From an uncultured Lachnospiraceae bacterium (GTDB taxonomy: Bacteria > Bacillota > Clostridia > Lachnospirales > Lachnospiraceae), in contig CATBDC010000003.1 in NCBI GenBank assembly GCA_949502235.1, positions 90,717 through 154,716 on the forward strand: a DNA stretch of 64,000 nucleotides, given 5' to 3'. Shown here piece by piece: positions 1 to 9,134 of the stretch. The notes under the pieces were generated by a model, which was given only the letters and a program-made list of their open reading frames with translations, did not search any database and had not been told where the DNA came from. Every line of letters begins with the position of its first letter. Position 1 is the stretch's first letter. The position numbers and the translations under genes were made by a program.

Positions 1-1
1 G

Positions 2-700
2 CCGGAACCGGATGTATTATATGAATATGTTCTGCGCTGTCTGGCATATGAAAAAGACATGTCAGGACTGCATGTGATGGTAACTGCCGGTCCCACCTGC
101 GAGGCCATTGACCCGGTGCGTTATATCACAAACCATTCCACGGGTAAAATGGGCTACAGCATCGCGAGGATGTGCATGCTGCGGGGAGCCCGCGTTACCC
201 TGATAAGCGGAAAAACTGCTCTTATCCCGCCCCCGTTTGTGGAGGTTATCCCTGTAACATCAGCTAAGGATATGTACGATGCCGTAACCGCAAAAAGCAG
301 TGAAATGGATATTATTATCAAATCTGCCGCTGTCGCCGATTATCGTCCCGTTCATGTGGCTAAGGAGAAGGTTAAAAAGTCTGATTCCTCTCTTTCTATT
401 GAGCTGGAACGGACAGACGATATTTTGAAATACCTGGGGGCACATAAGAAGGAAGGACAGTTTCTGTGCGGCTTCTCCATGGAAACAGAAAATATGCTTG
501 AAAATTCCCGGAAGAAGCTTACTCAGAAAAATCTGGATATGATTGTGGCAAATAATCTGAAAATGCAGGGCGCGGGTTTCGGGACAGACACAAATATTGT
601 CACCATCATCACCCCGGATTCCGTGACAGAGCTTGCTCTTATGAAAAAGGATGAGGTTGCCCTTAAATTGATTGACACGATTTTAGAACGAAGAAATTAG
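2..700 (+). CDS. coaBC: Phosphopantothenate-cysteine ligase domain of CoaBC (3' part)
   Basis: The reading frame is already open at the window edge, so this is the C-terminal part of the bifunctional CoaBC enzyme of coenzyme A synthesis. CoaB joins 4'-phosphopantothenate to cysteine using CTP; the CoaC decarboxylase half lies outside the window. Visible CoaB signatures are VTAGPTCEAIDPVR and TNHSTGKMG near the start, AAVADYRP in the middle and an IVANNL-type motif near the end. An internal Met at 59 could mimic a start but the frame continues upstream of it with the domain linker. It is followed by a terminator hairpin and faces radA convergently. Confidence 0.93.
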   Translation, partial: PEPDVLYEYVLRCLAYEKDMSGLHVMVTAGPTCEAIDPVRYITNHSTGKMGYSIARMCMLRGARVTLISGKTALIPPPFVEVIPVTSAKDMYDAVTAKSSEMDIIIKSAAVADYRPVHVAKEKVKKSDSSLSIELERTDDILKYLGAHKKEGQFLCGFSMETENMLENSRKKLTQKNLDMIVANNLKMQGAGFGTDTNIVTIITPDSVTELALMKKDEVALKLIDTILERRN

Positions 701-705
701 ATTTA

Positions 706-754
706 AAAAAGCTGTCTTTGGATGATATCATCTATCTCCCCAGGACAGCTTTTT
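706..754 (+). terminator. Intrinsic terminator after coaBC
   Basis: AAAAGCTGTC (about 707-717) pairs with GACAGCTTTT (744-753), with a run of A on the left and of T on the right. It can therefore work in both directions between the convergent coaBC and radA. Confidence 0.75.
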
Positions 755-766
755 ATATCTCTTACA

Positions 767-2116
767 CTATATAAGGCTCATTGCCTGGTTCACCGTCTTC
801 ACGCCGATAATCTCAATACCTTCTGTTTTTCCCACTGTCTTAAGGGCTACCTCCGGTATGATACACTTCTTAAAGCCCAGCTTTTTTGCCTCTGCCACAC
901 GCTGCTCCGGCATGGTAACAGCACGAACCTCACCGCTTAAGCCAACCTCCCCGAATACAATTGTATCTTCAGAAACCGGCCTGTTTTTGTAGCTTGATAC
1001 AATGGACATAACGATTCCAAGATCCGTTGCCGGCTCGTTCATTCGGATTCCGCCTGCTACATTTACATAGGCATCATAATTTGAAAGAGGCAGACCCATC
1101 CTTTTTTCCAGAACTGCCATCAGAAGATTTACCCTGTTATAGTCCAGGCCGGCGGCTGTCCTCCTCGGCATACCGAAATTGCTCTTACATACAAGCGCCT
1201 GAATCTCCAGAAGCATAGGGCGGGTTCCTTCTATTGCACATGCCACAACAGAACCCGAAGCACACTCTGGCCTTCCATTTAACATATACTCTGAGGGATT
1301 TTCCACTTCTATGAGGCCCTTTTCCCTCATCTCAAATACTCCGATTTCATTTGTAGAACCAAAGCGGTTTTTTACGCTGCGCAGGATTCGGTAGGACGCA
1401 TATCTGTCTCCTTCAAAATAAAGCACCGTATCCACCATATGCTCTAATACTCTTGGACCGGCAACCGTCCCCTCCTTCGTCACATGTCCGACAATAAAAA
1501 TTGATATGCCAAATCCCTTGGCAAGCTGCATAAATACATTCGTAGATTCCCTTACCTGGGATACACTTCCCGGAGCAGAGGCCACTGTTTCATCATACAT
1601 GGTCTGAATAGAGTCAATGACCACCATATCCGGCTTCTGTTCTTCAATCACACCTCGTATCATATCCAGATTTGTCTCGCACAAGAGATACAGGCTGTCC
1701 GAAAAATCTCCCATACGGTTTGCCCGCATTTTAATCTGCTTCAGTGATTCCTCACCGGATATATACAGAATTTTTTTATTTTTGTCCGACAGCTTCCTGC
1801 ATACCTGCAGAAGGAGTGTGGACTTTCCAATTCCCGGATCGCCTCCTACTAACACAAGGGAGCCGGGCACGATTCCTCCGCCCAGCACTCTGTCAAGCTC
1901 TCCGATCCCCGTTAGCTCCCTTTCATCCTCGTCCGCCCTTACACTAGACAGGATGACTGCCTTTGCCTGTTTTGCGGCTTTTACGGCTCCTGCTTTTGCA
2001 GGAGCCGCCTTTTCCTCCACAAATGTATTCCATTCCTTACACATGGGACATTGTCCAAGCCACTTGCTCTCTTCATGTCCGCAATTCTGACAGAAAAATA
2101 TACTCTTTTTTTTCAT
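767..2116 (-). CDS. radA: DNA repair protein RadA
   Basis: RadA is a RecA-like branch-migration helicase acting in homologous recombination. The 449-residue length is normal. The N-terminal zinc finger has Cys9, Cys12, Cys23 and Cys26. The Walker A motif GGDPGIGKST lies at about 90-100. The RadA-specific KNRFGSTNE motif follows the RecA core, and the C-terminus is Lon-protease-like. Only 4 nt separate its ATG from the stop of the upstream gene and the ribosome site is weak, so translational coupling is likely. It appears to be the last gene of the clpC cluster. Confidence 0.97.
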   Translation of the reverse strand: MKKKSIFFCQNCGHEESKWLGQCPMCKEWNTFVEEKAAPAKAGAVKAAKQAKAVILSSVRADEDERELTGIGELDRVLGGGIVPGSLVLVGGDPGIGKSTLLLQVCRKLSDKNKKILYISGEESLKQIKMRANRMGDFSDSLYLLCETNLDMIRGVIEEQKPDMVVIDSIQTMYDETVASAPGSVSQVRESTNVFMQLAKGFGISIFIVGHVTKEGTVAGPRVLEHMVDTVLYFEGDRYASYRILRSVKNRFGSTNEIGVFEMREKGLIEVENPSEYMLNGRPECASGSVVACAIEGTRPMLLEIQALVCKSNFGMPRRTAAGLDYNRVNLLMAVLEKRMGLPLSNYDAYVNVAGGIRMNEPATDLGIVMSIVSSYKNRPVSEDTIVFGEVGLSGEVRAVTMPEQRVAEAKKLGFKKCIIPEVALKTVGKTEGIEIIGVKTVNQAMSLI

Positions 2117-2120
2117 CCTG

Positions 2121-2534
2121 CTACTTCTTCACGATCCTAACTGCTACACATTTATCAGGTGAAAGCTCTGCACTGATGCTTAACTTTCCGCTTAAATTCG
2201 TCTTCATGTCTCCTGCGTTGACCTCATCCATATACACCACATACTCGCTGTCTGCCTCAAGCTCAAGCGTAACCTGTGCATCCCTCGCCCCTGATACAGA
2301 AAAGCTTATCTCTTTTTCTGATGCCTTAAAATTCTCTACTGCTGTTCCTGGTACGGATTCATACACGAACATACCATTCTTTTCAACCTTTGTAATCTCG
2401 GCAAACGTCTTTACCTTATAAATATCCCCCTGGAACTCAAACCCGTCAAGCTTCGTCTTACTTGACAGTGTATAGTCTCCAAAGCTTAAAGATTTGTCTG
2501 CCTCTGCTCTTAAAAGTTCTTTTACTGCTGCCAC
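2121..2534 (-). CDS. Conserved protein of unknown function between clpC and radA
   Basis: 137 residues, not confidently recognised. It starts with GTG at 2534 behind AGGAGG with 8-nt spacing. There is no signal peptide or membrane segment. The sequence is rich in alternating beta-strand patterns (for example FEFQGDIYKVKTF and AQVTLELEADSEYVVYMDE), suggesting a small all-beta protein. It sits in a tight minus-strand run (clpC, this gene, radA). I do not assign a function; some databases may give relatives unreliable enzyme names. Confidence 0.8.
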   Translation of the reverse strand: MAAVKELLRAEADKSLSFGDYTLSSKTKLDGFEFQGDIYKVKTFAEITKVEKNGMFVYESVPGTAVENFKASEKEISFSVSGARDAQVTLELEADSEYVVYMDEVNAGDMKTNLSGKLSISAELSPDKCVAVRIVKK

Positions 2535-2585
2535 CTGCGCTTCCTCCTATGGTTTTTGTACTTTTCATTATATATCATATCTGTT

Positions 2586-5018
2586 TTAATTTGTAGACTT
2601 CGGCGTAAATTTTATTTCTTTTTTAGACATTCCTGCAACTACATCCATGCCTCTTTTCACTTCTCCTGAAAGCACTGCTTCTGCAAGCTTATCTTCAAGA
2701 TTACTCTGCACCGCACGCCTTAAAGGCCTTGCCCCGTATTTTTTATCTGATCCAGTCTCCACAATATACTTCTTTACGGAATCCCGTATGGTCAGGCTGA
2801 TATCAAGCTGTTCCTTTGCCCTTGATACAACCTCCCTGCACATGAGGCTTACAATACGCTTCATCTCATCCTCGTCAAGGGGATGGAAAACAATCGTCTC
2901 ATCAATTCTATTTAAAAACTCTGGCCTGAATATAAGCTTGACCTCATTCAGAACGTTAGACTTCATCCGCTTATAGTCGCCCTCTTTATCCTCCTTTGCA
3001 TTAAATCCAAGCTTTTTCGGATCTATAATGGCCTGCGCCCCGGCGTTGGATGTCATAATGATTACCGTATTCCGGAAATCCACCTTCCGTCCCTGGGAGT
3101 CCGTAATATGCCCATCGTCCAGCACCTGCAGAAGGATGTTAAATACATCCGGATGCGCTTTTTCAATCTCATCAAACAAAAGAACAGAATAGGGATGGCG
3201 CCTGACCTGCTCACTTAGCTGTCCTCCGTCATCATGTCCTACATAGCCCGGAGGAGATCCTATCATCTTCGCCACACTGTGCTTTTCCATATATTCCGAC
3301 ATATCGACACGGATCATAGAGTCCTCATTGCCAAACAATGTCTCGGAAAGTGCCTTTGAAAGCTCTGTCTTCCCCACTCCGGTAGGTCCTAAAAACAGGA
3401 AGGAGCCTATGGGACGGCCCGGATCCTTTAACCCTACTCTTCCACGCCTGACTGCTCTTGCAACTGCCGTAACAGCCTCCTCCTGCCCAATCACCCTCTT
3501 GTGGAGGGTCTGCTCCAGTTTCTGAAGCCTTACCCCTTCTGATTCCTGAAGCTTCTGCACCGGAATTTTTGTCCACTCTGATACAACATCCGCAATATCA
3601 TTCTCCGTAACCTGCACCTGCTTCTTCGCATTTCTTGCCTGGAACGTTTTCTTGGTATGGATGAGCTTTTCTTCCGCCTCCTGCTTCTCCCGCCTAAGCA
3701 CCGATGCTTCTGCCATATTTCCCTCACAGATAGCATCCTCAAGCTCCTGGGCCAGAGAAGAAACCATATGCTCCAGGTCATAGATCCGATCCGGGACCTT
3801 AAAGCCCCTAAGCGACACCTTAGAGCACGCCTCGTCTAATACGTCAATCGCCTTATCCGGAAGGAATCTGTCACTGATATAACGATCCGACAAATGAACA
3901 GCCGCCTTAAGAGCCTCCGTCTCAATCTCTACATGATGATGGCTTTCATACCGTGATTTTAAACCATTTAAAATATCAAGGCAGTGATCCTTATCCGGCT
4001 CTTCCACGGTAATCGGCTGGAACCGTCTTTCCAGAGCCGCATCCTTTTCGATATATTTCCGGTACTCCACAATCGTTGTGGCGCCGATGAGCTGGAATTC
4101 CCCTCTTGCAAGGGCAGGTTTCAGGATATTAGACGCATCCATGGCTCCTTCCGCTCCGCCTGCACCGATTATCGTATGCACCTCATCTAAAAATAAAATA
4201 ACATTTCCTGCTGATCTTACCTCCTGAATCAGGCGTTTCATCCGCTCCTCAAATTCGCCCCGGTATTTTGAGCCCGCAATCATTCCTGCAAGATCCATCG
4301 TAAGAATACGTTTATCCTTCATGCCATCTGGTACAACCCCTGTGGCAATCTGGGCTGCAAGCCCCTCCACAACTGCAGTTTTCCCCACTCCGGGTTCCCC
4401 CACAAGACACGGATTATTTTTCGTACGCCTGCTTAACACCTGCATAAGCCTGTGAATCTCTGTCTCTCTTCCGATAACCGGGTCAAGCCTTCCCTCCTCG
4501 GCCTGCATGGTAAGATCCGTCCCATACTGCATAAGAACACTGCCCCTGCCATTCTCCTGCATGATCTCGCTCTGATATTCTTTCAGGTCAACTCCAATTA
4601 CATTTAAAATCTCCTGAAATATTTTCTGAATATTAATATTCAGGGTAAGGAGTATACGTGTGGCAACACAATCTGTCTGCCGGATCATGGACAGGAGCAT
4701 ATGTTCTGTCCCGATCTCCTCGGATCGAAAGCGGATCGCCTCATTTTTACTTTCTTCTAAAATATATTCAAGCCTGGGACTTCTCTCTGGATTTTCCTCA
4801 ACCACCGCATCTCCCACAGGAGAAATTAACTCATCTACAATCTTATATATATTTTCTTCCTCTACTCCATTCGCGGCCAGAATCTGCCCCGCAACCCCGG
4901 TATAGCATTTGCGCAGACTTAAGAGCAGGTGTTCTGTACCCACATATGGATGGTGCAGTTCTTTTGCAATGGCTTTTGCCGTCCTTAACACCTCATTCGC
5001 CTGTTTTGTATAATTCAT
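2586..5018 (-). CDS. clpC: ATP-dependent Clp protease ATPase subunit ClpC
   Basis: Hsp100 unfoldase that feeds substrates to ClpP in the cytosol. Domains in order: two Clp_N repeats (about 1-145), first AAA module with Walker A GEPGVGKT (207-214) and a DEVHTI Walker B, a short UVR-like coiled linker (about 415-460), second AAA module with [10 protein letters not shown] (about 545) and a C-terminal D2-small domain. At 810 residues it is typical of ClpC rather than the longer ClpB. The start follows AAGGA at about 9 nt. It lies directly downstream of a GntR-type regulator, not in the ctsR-mcsA-mcsB context known from Bacillus. Confidence 0.95.
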   Translation of the reverse strand: MNYTKQANEVLRTAKAIAKELHHPYVGTEHLLLSLRKCYTGVAGQILAANGVEEENIYKIVDELISPVGDAVVEENPERSPRLEYILEESKNEAIRFRSEEIGTEHMLLSMIRQTDCVATRILLTLNINIQKIFQEILNVIGVDLKEYQSEIMQENGRGSVLMQYGTDLTMQAEEGRLDPVIGRETEIHRLMQVLSRRTKNNPCLVGEPGVGKTAVVEGLAAQIATGVVPDGMKDKRILTMDLAGMIAGSKYRGEFEERMKRLIQEVRSAGNVILFLDEVHTIIGAGGAEGAMDASNILKPALARGEFQLIGATTIVEYRKYIEKDAALERRFQPITVEEPDKDHCLDILNGLKSRYESHHHVEIETEALKAAVHLSDRYISDRFLPDKAIDVLDEACSKVSLRGFKVPDRIYDLEHMVSSLAQELEDAICEGNMAEASVLRREKQEAEEKLIHTKKTFQARNAKKQVQVTENDIADVVSEWTKIPVQKLQESEGVRLQKLEQTLHKRVIGQEEAVTAVARAVRRGRVGLKDPGRPIGSFLFLGPTGVGKTELSKALSETLFGNEDSMIRVDMSEYMEKHSVAKMIGSPPGYVGHDDGGQLSEQVRRHPYSVLLFDEIEKAHPDVFNILLQVLDDGHITDSQGRKVDFRNTVIIMTSNAGAQAIIDPKKLGFNAKEDKEGDYKRMKSNVLNEVKLIFRPEFLNRIDETIVFHPLDEDEMKRIVSLMCREVVSRAKEQLDISLTIRDSVKKYIVETGSDKKYGARPLRRAVQSNLEDKLAEAVLSGEVKRGMDVVAGMSKKEIKFTPKSTN

Positions 5019-5046
5019 GTCGTCTGTTCCTTTCTACTTATGATGT

Positions 5047-5072
5047 GATTACTGTTCACTCCGTTCGCGCCG
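5047..5072. repeat. Partial copy of the short GTTACTG/CAGTAAC palindromic repeat
   Basis: GATTACTGTTCACTCCGTTC matches the left arm and centre of the fuller copies at 6771-6797 and 38338-38364, but the right arm is diverged. It lies in the 67-nt gap between gntR and clpC. Confidence 0.6.
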
Positions 5073-5085
5073 TATATCTATTCTA

Positions 5086-5460
5086 TTACCCAAATGTGTA
5101 TTCGTCAAACAATTCATCCACCAGCTCATGCACTTCCTCCCTGCGGATATTTTTACAGCAGCCTTTGGCAAGAGCAATGCGAAGCTCCCTCTTTAGCTCC
5201 TCGTGGGCGTGAATCTTATTAATGTCAATGGCAATCACCGCGCCCTTTCTCCTGTCAAGCTGTATAAAGCCCTGCTGCTTTAGTATAGAATATGCTTTAT
5301 TCACTGTATGCATGTTAATACCTACCGTATCCGCGAGCTGCCGGACAGAAGGAAGCGTATCACCCTCATGAAGCACTTCTGTCGCAATTCCCATGATAAT
5401 CTGATGCTGCAGCTGTACATAAATGGCCTCATCACTGTTAAAATCAATCTCTATAAGCAT
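5086..5460 (-). CDS. GntR-family regulator, YtrA subfamily
   Basis: 124 residues. An N-terminal winged helix of GntR type (IYVQLQHQIIMGIA, then LPSVRQLADTVGINMHTVNKAYSILKQQGF) is followed by a short C-terminal helical tail of about 50 residues, as in YtrA-like regulators that have no effector domain. Start ATG at 5460 follows GAGGTGA. YtrA-type regulators normally control an adjacent ABC transporter; none is present, and clpC is the next gene downstream. A link between this regulator and clpC expression is inference from position only. Confidence 0.85.
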   Translation of the reverse strand: MLIEIDFNSDEAIYVQLQHQIIMGIATEVLHEGDTLPSVRQLADTVGINMHTVNKAYSILKQQGFIQLDRRKGAVIAIDINKIHAHEELKRELRIALAKGCCKNIRREEVHELVDELFDEYTFG

Positions 5461-5526
5461 CCTGTCACCTCTTTTGTTATATACAGGTTAGCACACATAG
5501 AATATTTATGCAAGAACTTTATAGTC

Positions 5527-5602
5527 GGGGACAGGGAGAAACGAATCTGGGACGGAGTTTTTCTAGAAAAACTCCGTCCCAGATTCGTTTCTCCCTGTCC
5601 CC
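5527..5602. repeat. GGGGAC palindrome family, copy A (nested)
   Basis: A perfect 76-bp palindrome. Outer arms start GGGGACAGGG and end CCCTGTCCCC; the 34-nt core (5548-5581) starts TGGGACGGAG and ends CTCCGTCCCA. It lies 27 nt past the ald stop and upstream of gntR. Related copies are at 7917, 10407, 34239 and 44622. Confidence 0.9.
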
Positions 5603-5628
5603 ATCACATCCCCACAGCTTCAGGAAAA

Positions 5629-6744
5629 TCAGAAAATTGTTCGTATATCTGTATATTCATAGCAGTCAAAGCTGTCCGCAACGTTTTTGCACGTCAGCTT
5701 TCCGTCATAGGTGTTTATCGCGGAATAGATTGTCTCATCCTCTCTGCATGCCTGCTCAAGCCCTTTATCTGCTATCTTAAGGCCGTAGCCTAAGGTCGCA
5801 TTGGTCAGGGCGATAGTTGAGGTCCTGGGAACTGCTCCGGGCATGTTTCCTACACAATAATGGACAATGCCCTCTTCTATGAAAACCGGATCGTCATGAT
5901 AGGTCATTTTCGTTGTCTCGCCGCACCCGCCCTGATCTACGGCCACGTCTACGAATACAGTACCGGGCCTCATCTGTTTTAGATATTTTTTCTTAAAGAT
6001 CTTCGGGGCAGCTTTTCCCGGGATCAGTACGGATCCGATAACCAGATCTGCCGTTTTAACGCATGCTTCAATATTGGCGTCTGTGGAGGCCAGTGTCTGT
6101 ATCCGCGCGCCGAAAATGTCATCCAGATAGGAAAGCCTTTGAAGATTAATATCCAGAATCGTTACGTTTGCTCCCATTCCTACGGCAATCTTGCATGCAT
6201 TTGTTCCCACTGAACCGCCGCCTAAGATAACCACATTGGCCTTTGGCGTGCCGGGCACTCCTGCCAGAAGAACTCCTGAACCGCCGAATATCTTTTCCAG
6301 GTATTTTGCTCCCTCCTGTACACTTAAGCGTCCGGCAATCTGGCTCATGGGCGCAAGGAGCGGGAGGCCGCCGTTTCTGTCTGTCAGTGTCTCATAGGCA
6401 GCGCCTTTTACCTTGCCGGAAAGAAGTGCGTCAGTCTGAGGCTTATCTGCGGCAAGATGCAGATAAGTGTAAAGAATCAGTCCTTCATGAAAAAGGGGAT
6501 ATTCCTCCTTCAGAGGCTCCTTAACCTTAATGATCATCTCCGCCCTGTCCCACACCTCTTTTGCAGTCCCAAGTATTCTGGCCCCTGCCGCAATATACTC
6601 TGCATCCGTAAATCCTGAACCTGTACCGGCGCCTTCCTGAATATAAACCTCATGGCCGCGCGCCGCATAGCTTTTTACATTGTCTGGCGTCATGCCTACC
6701 CGGAATTCATTATTTTTGATTTCTTTTACACATCCTACTCGCAT
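5629..6744 (-). CDS. ald: Alanine dehydrogenase
   Basis: Catalyses NAD-dependent oxidative deamination of L-alanine to pyruvate and ammonium, or the reverse. 371 residues is the normal family length. Visible signatures are the N-terminal MRVGCVKEIKNNEFRVG, the KVKEPLKEEY substrate-site segment with YLHLAAD after it, and the Rossmann loop VILGGGSVGTNA (about 170-182). The ATG at 6744 follows AGGAGGG. It is divergent from the RpiR-type regulator at 7054, and a large inverted operator lies between them. A nested GGGGAC palindrome follows its stop. Confidence 0.96.
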   Translation of the reverse strand: MRVGCVKEIKNNEFRVGMTPDNVKSYAARGHEVYIQEGAGTGSGFTDAEYIAAGARILGTAKEVWDRAEMIIKVKEPLKEEYPLFHEGLILYTYLHLAADKPQTDALLSGKVKGAAYETLTDRNGGLPLLAPMSQIAGRLSVQEGAKYLEKIFGGSGVLLAGVPGTPKANVVILGGGSVGTNACKIAVGMGANVTILDINLQRLSYLDDIFGARIQTLASTDANIEACVKTADLVIGSVLIPGKAAPKIFKKKYLKQMRPGTVFVDVAVDQGGCGETTKMTYHDDPVFIEEGIVHYCVGNMPGAVPRTSTIALTNATLGYGLKIADKGLEQACREDETIYSAINTYDGKLTCKNVADSFDCYEYTDIRTIF

Positions 6745-6770
6745 AATCGTGTCCCTCCTGACATTCTTTT

Positions 6771-6797
6771 GTTACCGTTCATTCCGTTCACAGTAAC
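6771..6797. repeat. Short palindromic repeat GTTACCG...CAGTAAC
   Basis: GTTACCG and CAGTAAC (one mismatch) flank TTCATTCCGTTCA. Near-identical to the copy at 38338-38364. It lies in the ald leader. Confidence 0.7.
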
Positions 6798-6847
6798 CTT
6801 CTTTTTTCATTCATAATACCTTGTGTTAAATAGCTTTCCGTGTTTTT

Positions 6848-6895
6848 ATGAAAAATATTATTCATATAAAATAATTTCTGAATAATATTTTTCAT
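6848..6895. promoter_or_regulatory. Paired inverted operator between ald and the RpiR regulator
   Basis: A 17-bp box (6848-6864, core TGAAAAATATTATTCA) is repeated as its exact reverse complement at 6879-6895, with a 14-nt A/T centre, so the two box centres are 31 bp apart (three helical turns). Each box is itself a rough TGAA...TTCA palindrome, the type of site bound by RpiR/MurR dimers. The near box lies upstream of a possible ald -10 (TATTAT on the minus strand, 6813-6818) that lacks a good -35, which would suit activation. The role is inferred. The rest of 6745-7053 holds a palindromic repeat and a TATAAT at 6995-7000 that may serve the regulator gene. Confidence 0.65.
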
Positions 6896-7053
6896 TTTTC
6901 TTTTAATGATAGTAACATATCCACAGAAAACTTGCAATAAAAGTTATTTATTTCACAATTTGAAAATTAGCTGGTATTTTTCTTTCTATAGAGCTATAAT
7001 AAAAATTACACACTGGTAATAAAGCAGTTGTATTATAAAGGAGGAAAGGGAAA

Positions 7054-7911
7054 ATGAAAGATATGAGAGAACTGATTCACAAGGCGGAGCTTACAAAAAC
7101 CCAGAGAATGATCGCAAGGTTTATACTTGACAACTCTTCTGATGCATGCTTTATGACCTCCACAGATATTGCGGCAAGGCTTGGCGTGAGTGAATCTTCT
7201 GTCATCCGTTTCAGCCGTTCCTTAGGCTTTCAGGGATTTATGGATTTTCAGAAAGCTCTCCGTCAGGATTACCAGAACCGGGTATTAAGTATTTCAAGCG
7301 CCATCACTGTTCCTGCCCAGAGGATTGCCAAAAGAGCTACTCTCGGCAATAATGCAGAGTATATTAACAGACATTTTAAAAATGCAGTAAAAAATCTGGA
7401 AAACGTGTTTTCCCAGAATACAATGGATACTTTCGAAGCTGCGGCTGACGCAGTTGTAAAAAGCAGGCATAAATATATCTTAGCTACCCGCGGGAATTCC
7501 TGTCTTGGAAATTATTTTCTTTTATATTTAAAGCATATGGTACCGAACGTGGAAACCGCCAGTTCTTCCTCCATAAGCCCCATTGACCACATATGCAATA
7601 TCGGCAGGGAAGACTGCCTGATTATATTTAGTTTTCCCCGGTATTCCTCTGTGGACAGGCTTGCCGCTCAGATGGCCAGGGAGGCGGGTGCTGCAATTAT
7701 CGTCATTACAGACAGGCCAAGCTCCCTTCTTGCGGAATATGCCTCTGTTCTTTTAACTGTACCGGTAGATACGAATACATTTTTCAACTCCATGATCGGT
7801 CCGCAGTTTATTGCTGAGGCACTTTTAGATATTATCAGCCATAAGGTTAAGGGAATTGAAAAACGGCTGAAAAAGATTGACCGGTATCTCGATGAGCTGG
7901 GGAATTATTAG
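7054..7911 (+). CDS. MurR/RpiR-family transcriptional regulator
   Basis: 285 residues with an N-terminal RpiR helix-turn-helix (about 1-77; TSTDIAARLGVSESSVIRFSRSLGFQGF) and a C-terminal SIS domain (about 120-270; ILATRGNSCLGNYFLLYL and IIVITDRPSSLLAEYASVLL), which normally binds a phosphosugar or related ligand. The start follows AAAGGAGG. It is divergent from ald with a paired operator between, so regulation of alanine catabolism is the most likely job. The ligand cannot be told from sequence. Confidence 0.9.
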   Translation: MKDMRELIHKAELTKTQRMIARFILDNSSDACFMTSTDIAARLGVSESSVIRFSRSLGFQGFMDFQKALRQDYQNRVLSISSAITVPAQRIAKRATLGNNAEYINRHFKNAVKNLENVFSQNTMDTFEAAADAVVKSRHKYILATRGNSCLGNYFLLYLKHMVPNVETASSSSISPIDHICNIGREDCLIIFSFPRYSSVDRLAAQMAREAGAAIIVITDRPSSLLAEYASVLLTVPVDTNTFFNSMIGPQFIAEALLDIISHKVKGIEKRLKKIDRYLDELGNY

Positions 7912-7916
7912 CAGTT

Positions 7917-7950
7917 GAGGACAGGGTATTTTTCATTTTGCCCTGTCTCC
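7917..7950. repeat. GGGGAC palindrome family, copy B (single 34-nt unit)
   Basis: GAGGACAGGG and CCCTGTCTCC bound a 34-nt unit with centre TATTTTTCATTTTG. Arms are slightly decayed. It begins 6 nt after the rpiR stop, and the minus-strand LysR gene ends inside it. Confidence 0.8.
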
Positions 7951-8883
7951 AGACGAAACATCCCCTGGCGGAAGAGAGTTAAGCCATAAGGGAATTTCTT
8001 TTCGTACAAGCTCAATATAGTTTAAAATCTGTTTATTATTTCTGTCTTCTTCACGTATCAGCAAAATAATTCCTCTTTCAGAATGTGGGATCTCTCTGCT
8101 GACCAGATGGTGTTCCTTTAAAAACTCCATGGAATACGGCGTACTAATCGAATAATTTTCTGTGTTATTAAGAAGCATGACTCGTATATCACCCGGCTCT
8201 GTCACTATATGAAATTGTACCTCCGAAAGCAGATTTTCTATTTCAACCGGCACAAAGCTATATGCTACACCTGCATTGGAAATACATGGATAATTCGAAA
8301 AATCCATGAGATTTAATGGTTCCCTCCCAGCCAGAGGATGGCCTTCTGCCATTGTCAGGTGCAGGTTTGTATAGCCCAGCAGGCAGGAAATAAGATTTTT
8401 TTGTTTGAACTTTTTTTCGTAATAGCCTATCAGCTCTCTATTGCAGACAAAAATAGATACATCTGAAGTATTATCTGACAGCATATCCATTCCTTCCTTG
8501 ATTGTACCAATTCTCCGAAACCGGCAGTCCAAAGACTCAGCGGCGCCGGTATTATTCCTGCAGAATTGGACAAAGGCTTTTTCAGCAAATGGATACGCAT
8601 ATGAGGCAACAAATAAACGAACCCTTTCCTTTTCATCCTTTAAGAGAGAAATATTATTCAGATTTCTTTGAATAGAATATGCATACTGAAGAAATTTTTC
8701 TCCCTTTGGCGTTATCCTTATTCCATTTGGCGTTCTTTCAAATATGCTGTATCCCAGCTCCTTCTCCAAGGATTGTACAGCATTACTTGCGTTTGGCTGT
8801 GCCATGAAAAGCTTCTGTGCTGCTTTTGTAATAGAACCACATTCATTTATTGTAATAGCAAGGAGTATCTGTTCTGTCTTCAT
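7933..8883 (-). CDS. LysR-family transcriptional regulator
   Basis: 316 residues from ATG 8883, chosen because GGAG lies 6 nt upstream; an in-frame ATG at 8895 is possible. The N-terminal winged helix is clear (LLAITINECGSITKAAQKLF, NASNAVQSLEKELGY, FERTPNGIRITPKGEKFL). A substrate-binding domain follows. It is divergent from the amidohydrolase at 9135, the usual LysR target arrangement. The last codons (GDRAK and TGA) are supplied by the GGGGAC palindrome copy B, so the C-terminus was probably altered by that element. Confidence 0.92.
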   Translation of the reverse strand: MKTEQILLAITINECGSITKAAQKLFMAQPNASNAVQSLEKELGYSIFERTPNGIRITPKGEKFLQYAYSIQRNLNNISLLKDEKERVRLFVASYAYPFAEKAFVQFCRNNTGAAESLDCRFRRIGTIKEGMDMLSDNTSDVSIFVCNRELIGYYEKKFKQKNLISCLLGYTNLHLTMAEGHPLAGREPLNLMDFSNYPCISNAGVAYSFVPVEIENLLSEVQFHIVTEPGDIRVMLLNNTENYSISTPYSMEFLKEHHLVSREIPHSERGIILLIREEDRNNKQILNYIELVRKEIPLWLNSLPPGDVSSGDRAK

Positions 8884-8955
8884 GTTTTTCTCCATTTCCA
8901 AATTCAATCTTTTTATCTCTAGTGAAAAAATTATATATGTTCAATTATAAACCAT

Positions 8956-8967
8956 ATTACCAGTAAT
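8956..8967. promoter_or_regulatory. Possible LysR operator ATTACCAGTAAT
   Basis: A small dyad (ATTAC-CA-GTAAT) in the 251-nt divergent spacer between the LysR gene and the amidohydrolase. Similar TTACCG/GGTAAT strings occur nearby. Weak evidence; position only. Confidence 0.3.
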
Positions 8968-9134
8968 GCAAAGATATAGTATAAAATAAAATCTAAGCAG
9001 TAAAAACTGATAATTCAACAAATCAATATTTATTCACAGAAAACCCCTATTACCGAAGGCAATTTCAAATGGATTTGCGTATGTTACTGTAAACATAGTG
9101 AATAGGAACGATTTTCTGAAGAAATGGAGGAAAA

